A stretch of DNA of 64,000 bases from Physcomitrium patens. Taxonomy: Eukaryota; Streptophyta; Bryopsida; Funariales; Funariaceae. Of this stretch, positions 24,425 to 36,000 are shown one piece after another. A program made the position numbers and the translations under genes. The notes under the pieces are model-generated. The model saw only the letters and a program-made list of their open reading frames with translations, was not told where the DNA came from and did no database searches. Numbering within the stretch: the stretch's first letter is position 1; the number at the start of each line of letters is the position of its first letter. Location of the stretch: positions 2,053,847-2,117,846 of the forward strand of contig NC_037255.1 in NCBI RefSeq assembly GCF_000002425.4, in the 5' to 3' direction.

Positions 24425-24792
24425 GTGTTGTCAAGAGTGAAGCCTTCTTCACTCTTACCTCTACATATACTCTTAACTAAGAACTACATAGCAATGTTTT
24501 ATAGAACCTCCAAAATATGTTGACTTTATAAGACGTGTATCTTAACTTGCAAGGTAAGTTTTTTATATATTTGATACGTAATTAGTTTTTTTTGCAAGCT
24601 ATTAATATATGATTAATTTATTGACCAAATTTCTAACCTATCTATCAATTACAAATATATGTAAAGTCAGACCAGCATCTATAAAGCTTTTAGAAAGCTT
24701 ATCTAAAAAATATTATGAAATAAATATATTTTCAACTACTTCTATTTAATCATATAGAAAAATATTAGAATAAATATATATATCCATGATAG
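24425..24792 (-). repeat. Antisense chromovirus LTR fragment inside the protease of copy D
   Basis: The run from tgtcaagagtgaagcc to the aataaatatatatatcc end matches the hairpin-to-U3 half of the A/G2 LTR on the opposite strand to D. The outer (U5) part is absent. It replaces the second half of the protease, which is missing before RT resumes at 24868. It may be a solo LTR truncated by deletion. Confidence 0.65.
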
Positions 24793-24867
24793 TTTGTTAA
24801 AAGATATATCATATCTTTAATAAAAATAATTATACAAGTTCATAAAAAAATTATAGATAATCATCCA

Positions 24868-27300
24868 TTGTCTTCACAAAATAAGTTAGTTAAAGTCAAA
24901 GAATACATTAATGAGAATCTGGCTAAGAATTTTATATGCCATTCAAAACCTCAAATAGGAGCTCTAATCTTTTTTGTGAAAAAAAAGACATTATTATGGA
25001 TGTGTATAGATTATCAAGGACTTAACAAGATTACCATCAACAATAGATATCTTATATCCTTAATATTTAGAATTTTTGACTAAATGAATCAAGTTAAGAT
25101 TTATATCCAAATAGATCTATAAAGAGTATACAATTTGGTATACATCAAAGAAGGAGATGAATAGAAGACTGGGTTTCAAACTAAATATTGGCATTTTAAA
25201 TATAATATCACATCTTTTAGATTTACAAATGTTCCAAAAAAAAATTCAACATCCACTTATACATTTGACTTGTATAGACAAATCTAAGAAGAATCAAGAA
25301 GCAAAAGTTGCATTTAAATCTTTAAAGTTAACTTTTATTTTTGTACCAATCTTGTATTGCGTTGACTTTTTTAAACCATTATTTATAGAAATAGATGCAT
25401 TGGACTTTATTTTAGGTATTATATTGTTACAAATAAGAGAAAATGATAAACTTCATTTAATAGCTTTTCATTAAAAAAAAATTCAATAATTAAGATCAAC
25501 TGTAAGATCTATGATAAAGAATTTTTTGTAATTATAGATTCAATTTAAGAATAATGTGATTATTGAAAAAGTGCTTCTAATCTAATCATTGTATATACAA
25601 ATCACAAGAACCTCAAGTATTTCATATCAACACATCTTTTAAATTCTCATGAAGCTTTTTTAAGCATGTCTTTGTAAAGATTCAAATTTAAGATTACTTA
25701 TCAACTAGAAAAATAATAAGATTTATTAGATATCATTTTTAAATAATCTTGTCTTACATCAAAAGAAGGAAATACAACCCTTGATCAATAAATCTCTTAA
25801 AGTCATACAAATTTTATCTTTGAGTAATGAAATCAATACTAATTACTCATTCAAATTTTTTTAAGCAAATTCAATCAAGTATCTCTTTTGATTGTCTTGT
25901 TTGTGAAATTAAGAATAAATTTTTAAAATTTCATGATATTTCTAAGTTTAAAAAATAATTTATTTTATTTCAAAAAGTATTTATATTTTTCAAAAGTTAA
26001 AGCATAATTACATGTTTTTTAAGCTCGTCACAATTTTTTAATAATAGGATATTTTGGATATAGTAAGACTTTGAAGCTATTATCTAGAGATTTTTGATGG
26101 CCTTAAATGTTGAAGGTAGTCAAAGACTTTGTACAATCATGTGACATTTGTTCAAAATCAAAAACTCCTTGACATTAATTTTATGGACTATTTCAGCTAT
26201 TATTTATTCCAAAACAACTATGGTCTATTGTTTCTATAGATTTTATCATAGATCTTTCAATCTTAAGTTCTTATGACTCTATATTTATAATAGTTTATTT
26301 TACCAAGATGGCACATTTTGTATCATATACAAAATCTATCACAAGTGAAAAATTAGCTAAGTTCTTCCTCGTTAATATCTATTACTATTATGGATTATCT
26401 AAGGATATTATATTGGATAGAAATATCCAATTTGTATTAAGATTTTAAAAAATTCTTTTTAAGATTCTAAAGTTAAATATAAAATTTTCTTTGGCTTTCT
26501 ATCTTTAAATGAATAGACAATTAAAGCAAATGAATTAAATTTTAGAACAATATTTAAGGTGTACCATCAACTACTAATAAGACAATTGGACAACTCTTTT
26601 ATCATTGGCATAGTTTATTCATAATAATACAATATATTCTTTAATTTAACAAATATATTTCTATGTTAATTATGATTATTATTCACAACTTCATACTTTT
26701 GACTTTTCAAAAGTTAATGATCTTGTACTAGAAGATTTCAAAAAAAAATCATGTAAGTTATGACAATAAAGGCATAATTAAAAGAAGTTCAAGAACGACA
26801 AAAGATCAATGCAAATGCCTATCACAAAAAACAACCTCAATTCTATGTTAGCAATAAGATGTGGTTACTTCATCGTAACATCAAAACTATTTGCTTTTAT
26901 GACAAGTTGGACTACTATAGACTTAGACCATTTTTAATAATGTGAACAAATCAATATAGTTACTTATCATTTATATCTATTGAAGTCTATGAAAATCTAT
27001 CTTATATTACATGTATCTCTTCTTCAACCATATAAGACAATGAATATCTTGGAAAGAAAATAAATGCCACTACCTCCTATAGAAGTTGATAATAATTAAG
27101 AGTGCAAGATGGAAGAAGTCTTAGTCTTAAAGTGGCATCAACTTAGGTTGGAATATTTCATTCATTAGCATAGATATGATATTAGTCAATACACATAGAA
27201 GCCATCAAAAAATCTTACAAATATAATAGAGAAGATTGAAGCTTTTTATCAATAATATCCATCAAAACCAAGATGAAGAGTCAAAACATTTCTTACTATA
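24868..27300 (+). pseudogene. Copy D: RT, RNase H, integrase and chromodomain relic
   Basis: RT starts well (SSQNKLVKVKEYINENLAK, then [14 protein letters not shown]) up to 25083. The palm with YLDD is deleted: sequence jumps from FNYNITSF-like (25200) to the thumb (KKNQEAKVAFKSLK, 25290). RNase H (FIEIDALDFILGII, 25385) and integrase (zinc region 26040-26150, core 26220-26560) follow with very many stops. The chromodomain relic is near 27090-27270. Nothing here can be functional. Confidence 0.75.
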
Positions 27301-27380
27301 AAGGAAAGGATGTCCATTAAACATTGTATTCTATCTTCTATCCTTTATTCTAAGTTCTTTGTATCTATTATGCTAACAAG

Positions 27381-27803
27381 ATGAAAAATCAACAACCAGC
27401 AAATTCAATTGAAGAGCTATTATTTCTTGACTTATTGGCCAAAGCATTGTAATGGTCATAGCCTTTAAGATAAAAAAAATAGAAATAAAGATCTTTAAGA
27501 ATAATATTTTTTTTCAAATAAATAGCAAGATACAATATATTTGATATCATGACATTGAAAGAGACCCTTGATGTTTGGTGATTTTATTAGAAGTATGAAT
27601 GATTTTTGATGGTATTACAAATATAATGTAGGAAAGAAGTTATAAAGGCATTGAAAATGATTAAATATTAGGATAGTCTTTTTACCATAGAATAGAATAT
27701 TATTGATGGTTGAGAGGACCTATCAATTGTCTTTGAAAAAAAAAAAGATTAGAATATTTAAAAAATATAATTTGTTGTATTTTGGATTTTTTTCAACATG
27801 TGA
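27381..27803 (+). pseudogene. Copy D: extra ORF after pol
   Basis: ATG at 27381 and TGA at 27801-27803 again enclose 423 nt. About half the codons still agree in type with G2 (MKNQQPANSIEEL at the start, LVILLEV-like, YWWLRGPINCL-like parts), although stops and A/T-rich replacements are frequent. Conservation of the length and both ends is the main evidence. Confidence 0.55.
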
Positions 27804-27844
27804 TCACCACTCCTCATGGGACTTATCTTTAAAAAGAGAGGTAA

Positions 27845-28245
27845 TATTACAGACATATATATTTACTCTAATAATTATTTAGATAATATAAATAGGTAAA
27901 AGTAGGTAAAAATATATTAATTTGATAATATATTATAAAAAAACTTTCTAAAAGCTTCATAGATGTGATTTCATCTTTATATGTATCTATAGGTGATTAA
28001 TAAGTTAAAAAATTGACCAAAAAATCAGCCACATGTCACATATGTTGATAATTTGTGATATAAGCTAACCATATGGCATACATATAAAAAACTTGCATTG
28101 CAAGTTAAGACATATGTCTTACAAATTAGACATATATTAGAGATCCTATAGAATATTGCTATGTAGCTCTTAGATAGATAATATATATATAGAAATAAGA
28201 GAGAAGTCTTTTTCACTCTTATTAATTCATTTCTTGCTTCTATAA
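27845..28245 (+). repeat. 3' LTR of copy D, first part
   Basis: Starts TATTACAGACAT where the family has TGTCACGGACAT and runs to the segment after the TATA box and hairpin (ctttttcactcttattaattc). It stops in cttgcttctat; the rest of the LTR is found at 29451-29607. Confidence 0.75.
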
Positions 28246-29450
28246 GTGTAAAATTCATTCTTCAATCTAAATTACAAAATGGCCTCAATTAAGAGTTGTT
28301 TCTAATTGTTAGTATATAATAGAGAAGTAAATAGTAAGAATAAAAGAAAAAAAATATAAAATTAGAATAAATAAAATCAAGAAATTATACAATCTAAAAC
28401 TTGATCCAATCTGTTCATTATATTTTATAGTCTAAAAAATAAAAAAAATCAAAATAAAAAAATATATTTTTTGAAAGAAAATTTTTTATCTTTTCAATGG
28501 TATAAGAAACATATGAATCTAAATTACTATGAATAATTTATGAAAGTTTTAAAATAAAAATTAAATAAATAAAAGATTAAATAAAAAAAATAAAAAAATC
28601 CTCAAGGGTAACTTGCTCATAGATCAAAGATTCGAACCTCACGAAGTCTCACATGTAGTGTATAAGGGTGTCTAAGAGAGGCCACAAGGCCTTAGTCTTA
28701 TCCTCCTAACTATCTTTAAGGTGCTACAATCCATATGGAACTTGAGCACCTCTTTTCTTATAAGAACTATACTAGCTACTGATCCATCTATTTTCTATTA
28801 GTAAAACCAATATTTTTTATTTTTGACTTCACAATGGTATTTAAAAACATATAATTAGCTTAGAAATCTTGTGTGGCTTTCAAAACTTACTCCATTTCTT
28901 CATAATGGCTCCCGAAGTGATAAAAATTATTTTTACCAAAGTCTTAGAAATTGCTCTATGAATTCCTAAAAGATTCTAAATAAATTTTAAAAATTCCTAT
29001 AATCGTTTTATAATACTAATATCAGTTTAAGGCTATTATTTCCTATTTTTATTATTTTTTATAGTAATAAAATCAATTTAAATCTACTATAAATCCTACT
29101 TTTTATATAAATAATTAAAAAGACATGAGATTCTTTTTCATGCTTATTTTAGCTACTAACTAAAATTTTGTAGTTTTTTATAAGTAATACGTATAGAAAG
29201 AAGGTCAATATAAATAATGACCTTAATAAAAAACCTTTAATATTCAATAATAAGTATAAAATATTAAATCAACTAAGATAATTGCCTCCAAGACTTACTA
29301 AGATTCCATTTCTACAACTAACATTCTAATTTTCTATTTGTTCAAAGATTTCTATACTATTCACCATTTAAAGACTCTAAATGCATCTTTTTATTTTAAA
29401 ACAACTAATGAGTCAATTTGATGACTCATAGCTTCAAATCTAGATTAATC
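28246..29450. mobile_element. 1.2-kb insertion in the 3' LTR of copy D (class uncertain)
   Basis: This block separates two collinear parts of one LTR, so it is an insertion. It is AT-rich, non-coding, and contains a short GC-richer segment with a Pol III-like B box at 28628-28638 on the minus strand. The end points are only known to a few bases because the LTR is decayed. I found no clear terminal inverted repeats. Confidence 0.5.
28600..28790 (-). ncRNA. SINE/tRNA-like segment (tentative)
   Basis: On the minus strand GGTTCGAATCT (28638-28628) fits the Pol III B box, and TAGTTAGGAGGATAAGAC (28712-28695) upstream resembles an A box, about 57 nt away. The segment is GC-richer than its surroundings. 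It does not fold as an obvious tRNA by eye and has no poly(A)/T tail I can point to, so it may be a SINE head or chance. Confidence 0.3.
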
Positions 29451-29607
29451 TAATCTAGTTTCAAAGGTCTTTAATTTTCTTATCTTTTGATAATAATCAT
29501 TCTAGTTTTTTCTTGAATATACATAATTTTTTATTTCTATTTTGTCATCATTCTTTGAAAAAAATCTCACTTATTTTTTTTTCTTCATCAAGTTCTTATC
29601 CTTGATA
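29451..29607 (+). repeat. 3' LTR of copy D, last part
   Basis: Continues the LTR after the insertion: tctagtttcaaaggtctttaat, the gataataatcattctag segment, and the end tatccttgata (CCTTGACA in younger copies). This fixes the outer end of D at about 29607. Confidence 0.7.
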
Positions 29608-29717
29608 AATACCTATAAAGTTCTTAGTTGCTTATGAATATTTGTGAAAGAAAAAAAGAACTCCATAGTTTTAAAATTGATAGAATAATGAAGGAGGACG
29701 ACCTTTATATTAATATA

Positions 29718-29755
<38 letters not shown>

Positions 29756-29985
29756 ATAGATATAGATATATCTTGATAAAATATAATAAGAGCAAATATA
29801 AGTTAATTAAATATTTATTTTGATTAATTTTTTAAAATATATAAATTAATAATATAAAAGAAATCACTATTCAAACATGTATATTATTTATTTATTTTAT
29901 TTATTTATTTATTTATATCCATTTATAATTTATTAATACTTTTTTTAAAATAAATATTATTTTTAATTTATTTAAAATTTTATCA
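29608..29985. other. AT-rich spacer with (TA)n
   Basis: No gene or recognisable element. A TA repeat of about 38 bp lies at 29715-29752 and TTTA runs near 29890-29915. Confidence 0.6.
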
Positions 29986-29989
29986 TTGT

Positions 29990-31197
29990 CAAAATATTTT
30001 TTAAAAAATATCATATATTTTTCAAATATGTTAAAATATAAAAAATATCCTTGTATTCTTGACAATAGCAAATCTACCTTCATTGGTGATGTATTATCAT
30101 AAATCTTTCTTATTTAGTTGGATTTAGGATCCAAGCCATATGCCATGCAAATTTTGGCATGGTCTTTTTTTAGCTCTTTTTAGCTCATTACACCTCTTTT
30201 TTTTCTCAATAATCTCCTTCTATTATGTAGATTATGCATAGCTATTTTTGGGCAAATTTGGATGTGACAGTGCTTTCTTTGTTGCAATGCTTGCATCCTT
30301 CAAATTACTTGCCTACAAAGGATATATCCTTGAAAGTTGGCCATTAGAGGTACAAAAATAAGTACTATGAGCCATTACACTTTAGAATAGAAATGTAATT
30401 GAAATACTTGATTGTATTCATAAATAGTCAATTATCATATATGCAAAATACTTACAAAGCAATTATATTATTTTTTTTGCATTCTTTCATTGAATGATGA
30501 AAATACCCATTTTCTTGACCTTTTGAGTGGCAAATATTTTGGTTGGAAGTTGAGGTATTCATTGTTGTCCCATTTTTTAGATGTCATAGATATTGGTAGA
30601 GATTTTCATGATATTGAATCTCACAATCTTATATGCAACAACTTTAACAGAAATAGTCTTGATCAATTATATCTTTACTAAAAGTCTATTATACTCACTT
30701 CTCATACTGATATAGTCTTCCAACAAATAGAGCTTATATTACGCACTACAAAATAATCAAAGACAATTTTACATGATGTTTTGGATAAATGAAAATTTGA
30801 ACATAGAGAGGTGAGGTATGAAAGCTAAGGAGATTGATTTATATGGCTCATGAAGCTAGTTAGTATTGCAACTCTTCTAGCTGAATTTAAAGCAAAATCT
30901 TTCTTTGAATACCAATCCAATTCCATACATAGATTATCTTTTATAAAAAACTATAAACTACTTCTTGATTGTTATTGATTACGACTACTTATCAAAACAA
31001 CTCTTACAATCTTGTTTTATTGCTTTGCATCAAATACTACATGAAATCCTTAGGACTTTTGCCACTTGCTAGCCATAACTTGGACTTCATTGAAGCACTT
31101 GCATTGTTGCATCCTTATGGTTGGACCTAGCATAAATAGATAAGCTTATACATTTGGCTTAAGAAAAACCAATGATATCCAATAAAAAATTAAATAT

Positions 31198-31233
<36 letters not shown>

Positions 31234-31890
31234 TTTACCAACATTTCTAATATTAATTGATATGCTTCACTTGATTGCAATCAACCACAAGTTATCTAAT
31301 CCTTTAAGTAGAGTTTGACCTAACAAAAAGTTGTTTAGAGATTTCTTGCATTCAATGTTGAGTTGCATAGAACAACAACTCTTTGTACCATTCTTGACCT
31401 TCCAATGAACAAGATACTACAATCCAGTTATCACCAACATAAGCACATACTACAAAGCTAATTCTTCAAACCACAAGATTACAAACAATAGACACAATTT
31501 CATAGGTTTTGAGCCAAATTGAATACTTTGTATATTGTACTAGCATGTAATCAATGTATTGACAATAGTCCAATGAAGGCAAATCCTATACAATACAAGG
31601 ACATTGCCAAGAAGAAGAGAAGGTGCAATGTGCCAAAAAGGGCTGAAAAAAACCAAGCCAAAATCCACACAGTAGACAATTTGGACCCTAGATCCAACTA
31701 AATAAGAAAGTCTAGTGATAACTTATCACCAACAAGGGTAGATTTGTTATTATCACCAACAAGAGTAGATTTGTTATTTGTCACAAAAATGGAGTAGATT
31801 TGCTAATATCAAGAATACATGGATATTATTGATGTTCTAACATATTTGAGGGATATATATGATATTTTCCTATTATTAATTGATTTCTTT
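29990..31890. mobile_element. Terminal-inverted-repeat element relic (DNA transposon-like)
   Basis: The first and last ~100 bp are inverted copies of each other. Left arm 29998-30095 (tatcatatatttttcaaatatgtta, then ttgtattcttgacaatagcaaatctacc) matches the reverse complement of right arm 31775-31890 (ggtagatttgct-type, atcaagaatacatggatatt, ctaacatatttgag). The internal 1.7 kb has no intact ORF; 30490-30681 is a 63-codon frame without a recognised motif. A TA repeat lies at 31197-31230 and a 27-bp unit with atcaccaacaagggtagatttg repeats at 31720-31805. Long TIRs without a transposase would fit a non-autonomous Mutator-like element, but the target duplication is not clear. Confidence 0.5.
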
Positions 31891-32330
31891 TATACACTGC
31901 ATTTAAAATAGATATATCATTTTAAATTCAAATGATCTCTTAAAACTAAATTAAATTTTTCAGATTATGGATTCACGTTCTAAGGCATATTTATATTTCT
32001 ATTTCCATTTAATTATACAATTTCAGAAGTCATTAAATGTTGTGTGATATTTCTATTTTAAGTTTATCAGTTCATCAATTTTTCTGGAATTCAAAAAGAA
32101 TTATAAGCTCTTCTGTAATAGATACTAAGACCTTTATATTGCCTACATAAAAGTTGTGTTAAATTTTTTAAAACTCCTACAATTAAAATTTTTAATGCCA
32201 ATGCCCAGTGGCATTTCATGATTTAAAGTTCGAAGTCATCAGTCAAAACTGAAGGCATTTGGAAGTACAACTTAGGCATGAAATACTTATACTATGTGAA
32301 CGAACATACAACAAAAATATATTTACAGCG
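31891..32330. other. Intergenic spacer before the host gene
   Basis: No coding or repeat signal seen. It separates the TIR element relic from the probable 3' end of the host gene. Confidence 0.5.
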
Positions 32331-32334
32331 AGAC

Positions 32335-32340
32335 TTTATT
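32335..32340 (-). terminator. Candidate polyadenylation signal of the host gene
   Basis: AATAAA on the minus strand (plus strand tttatt), about 700 bp beyond the stop codon at 33034. The 3' UTR length is only a guess, and no other hexamer in the 33033-32340 interval looked better. Confidence 0.3.
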
Positions 32341-33033
32341 TTCTTTTTCTTATGAAACTTGACCTTTCAATCATTCTGAAACTGTCAGGCATTTAACAGG
32401 GAATTGTGATACAGAGAAAACAATGAAAACAGATCTCTCATTCAGCTTACAACAAACCCGTACCAGGCCAGGCCAGAACTAGCCCAGGACCCATTTCTAA
32501 TGAAAAGACGCATAGCTCTTAGAACAGTAAGTAAAATGTACCCATGTATGGCGATGCAGCACAATTGCTCATCATGTATCTGCTTCAGTTATGAGTGGCT
32601 TAGGTGAGAAACACCAACTCTACAACCACCCCAAATAAAAGGGGTGCAAGAGAAAAGACCCAGGCATTTTTTTTTCCCGTGCAGATTCTTATATCTGCAC
32701 TCTACTTTACACATTGCCATGCGGGGTGTTGTCCATGAAGGCACTGGATGTGCTCAATCACAAATCAGACAGGAGACATTGAGGAAACATCTATTCAAAA
32801 TGACAGTAAAGCTTTGTTGAGGTCGACATGTACCAAATTTCGACGTCCGTTGGGGAGCAGAAGAGAGTCTCTACAATCAGGTCCGGAAAGAAATGGTCCA
32901 TCTCCCGGAATAAATGCTGCAATTGTGAGCTTCACTTGAAACAACCAATGCCGTAGTTGATCGCCCTTCTGCATGTGGTGGACTCGCAAATACTTGATTC
33001 CAAGACAACTACTTATTAATAAGTAATTAAGAC

Positions 33034-36000
33034 TTAGAATTCCCGTTTTGGGCAAACCTCCGCAGGGAATAGGTAGCGGAAGGTGAAGTCATTTGGGAGA
33101 ACGTTGAAATTTTTTGATCCAAGGATACGATGCCTGCGTTGTTGAATGACCTCAAAGACCACAGCAACTTGGTTGCTTGGAAGGAAGTTACAGACCCAAT
33201 CCAAAAGGTCAGCATCTTCAACATGTTCACGAGCATAGGTATACAGCAACTTGGGAACTAGCAGCCTGCCCTTCGCTGAGATTCCTACGGCTGCTCTCGT
33301 GTAGTCATGAAGTGCATCTTCAAGCTGTGATTTTACATGTTTGGCTGTGTAAACTCGAACCTGCCAGTGCTCAAAGATTAAAAAGATCTTTAGAGCGTGA
33401 AATTTGAACTCGTTCGACAGTGGTCAACATTAAAATGACCTTTAGAGCGTGAAATTAGAATGCAACAGACGTGTCATGATTATAACCGAATCCGAATGAG
33501 AAGGTTGCAACAGAACCCTACTCAGGAGTAATACTCTGAGATTGAACCAAATCGAGATAAGACTTCTCCGTTTAATACAGTCAGAATACACATGATACAC
33601 AAGACTAAACATCATCTAGGAAAGAAGATAAGATGATATGCTTATACGAAAAACAAGCATTTGATTAAGTGTTAAAAAGTTACGAAGACGAAGAAATTAA
33701 ACATGATTCTCCTCAGCTATAACGTTGCAATCGACTTAAACAATACATACCATAGGTGATGATCGCGTGCCACTGCACAACCCAAAGCTGACGAGCGACT
33801 CTAGATGATCTATTCCAAATTTGCTTTGGTCCTCCGTAAGCTTATTCTTGTGTAGGGACATCAAAAGATTCTGGATCATTAACAAAGGAATTAGGGACGT
33901 TTCTTCCAACATCAGTATACTATTGGTGTAGTGTAGGAATCAGAAATCGAATGAAAAAATCATGAAAAAGGTCCAAAACGTCATGTTCAACAAATATTTC
34001 ATCAAGAGAATAACAAAACCAAAAGAAAAATCACGATTAGTAATGCATCAGTGTTGCAGTGCTTACGAGTTGAGGTCGATGAGCAGTCGACTTCGACCTA
34101 AGAAGACAGAACTCCATTGTAGCAGCGTTGAACGAGTGCCCTCCCACAGTGTAAGCTGCCTGCAAATTACAATATGCAACTCAGCTATACAAACAAATGT
34201 TACTCAAACCATTACAGTGCACTGTACATAGGAAGGACGTTCCCTAGGCAATTTCATTGAAGATCGCAAGAGTTACATAAAAGTGAGGGTGCGCGAACAT
34301 ACCTTCTGAAGCAAAGCGAAAAATTTGAGATCGCTCTTTGGAATGCCATACGCCAGATAAGCCTGCAAAATTTTGGCCCATTGTGTTTAGGAAAGACGAA
34401 CTCCAGAATAAAGATGATGCGTATCTAAGGACTGGACGAAAAGATATCCAGACATCTACTACCTCCATCCAAACAAGCCTGGTAAAAGATGATGCTAGCC
34501 TTATCAGTCTTAGCCATCAATGTTTGCTAAGCCTCTCACCATGCCAAAATAAGACTTACGTGCATCAAAAGAGCATTGTAAAGGTTGATCCAGAATGCAA
34601 GCTTTTCTTCATGCTTCAAATTCGAAGGATCCACTCTTGATAATTGCTCCACTAATATCCTGCAGATTTAACTTGGGTTATATTCACAAAAATTTACATG
34701 TCCACGTAAGTGCTTGTTTCACAAAAGCAACAGTGCATAACGTAAATCAACTTAAGTTTTAGTGTAGGACTTCTATACCTATGAAAAAGGATAAAACCCT
34801 AAGCAGATAGGGATGTAATGATTACAACTCACTTGAAACTACGTAAAGCTTGTGCTGCAAACTCAAGCTGATCTTTGCCAACAGAAAGCCACCCAACCTC
34901 CATTGCATGGGCATACGGACCGATGTCTGCCCATGGAATCTTACCCCTTGATTTGAAAGGGTCAGGAGATGCCTCATTTCCCAAAACCTCCTTACTACGA
35001 AGGTCCACTAAAGGACTTCGAATAACTGATAGCAGAGATGATTCAGAGACCGAGGCAGACAAATTCGTCGTCGCTGTGAAGGGTGAAGTGGGAGATTGAG
35101 TTTTACCCAATGGTGAAGACTCTTTATTTGTGTTGTTCGAGTCGGCCAAATGGCGATATATACTGATCATGCAACGTACCATTTGTTCTGAAAGTTCGTT
35201 GGGCGTATTAAATGATAAAGCAAGATTGCAGCCATTTTCCATTTCAACACTACCCCGTGATTCATAAGCATTCCGATTCTCTGTTCTCGTGTCTACAGGT
35301 GACCATATAGGAGATAGAAGGGTACCAGATTTGACCTGCCAAAAAATGAATTAAAGTCAGATTTGTTACTTCTCAAAACCATCCCAAGTTGGCTTAAAAC
35401 TCTCAAACACAATGTAGGTTGACATTTAGATATCTCGAAAAAAATGGCACGAATTTAAAGCAAATACCGATGAGATGCTGGACGTCCGAGAAGAGTCAAA
35501 GGACTTGGTTTTCTCAGAGTTTTTGTCCAGAGTACCCTGGCGTCGAAGCTCACGAACATTCATGACGCCGTTCCGGTATTTCGTCTTTTGCTGCATGACA
35601 ATTATCTTGAAATTTGAGAACCTGAAACTGGCTCAGCGAGAAATGGCCACAACACATTCTATGCCACGTATGCAGAAAAGTTCCACTAATCACTAATTTA
35701 TTAATGAAACATTAACAATAAATTCCAAAGGAAAATAAAATTCCAACCTCGTCAACAGAGGGAGCTTCAGCTAATTGCGCCCAAGGCTGATCCTCGAAGA
35801 CCATGCTGTGGGGAGCAGAGCCACTCTCCGGCCGAGGATGATCATCTTCAGACGTAAAGCTCCACGATTCTGGCTTGGTTGTCAGTACTGCTATGGTTGG
35901 AATCTCAGTTTCTAAGTCATTCGAGAAAGTTGAAGGCTTGACAGTGGAAGGTTTCCACAGAACCTCAGCTACAGGAATGAAAGACTTATCATCCTCCTCA

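Larger units (their letters stand above)
23520..29607 (+). mobile_element. Chromovirus copy D (decayed, 5'-truncated, with insertions)
   Basis: Begins in mid-gag directly after S2, so the 5' LTR and gag start are missing. Order is gag end, broken protease, an inserted antisense LTR fragment, RT, RNase H, integrase, chromodomain, extra ORF, and a 3' LTR in two pieces around a 1.2-kb insertion. It is the most AT-rich and, with E, the most decayed copy. Confidence 0.8.
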
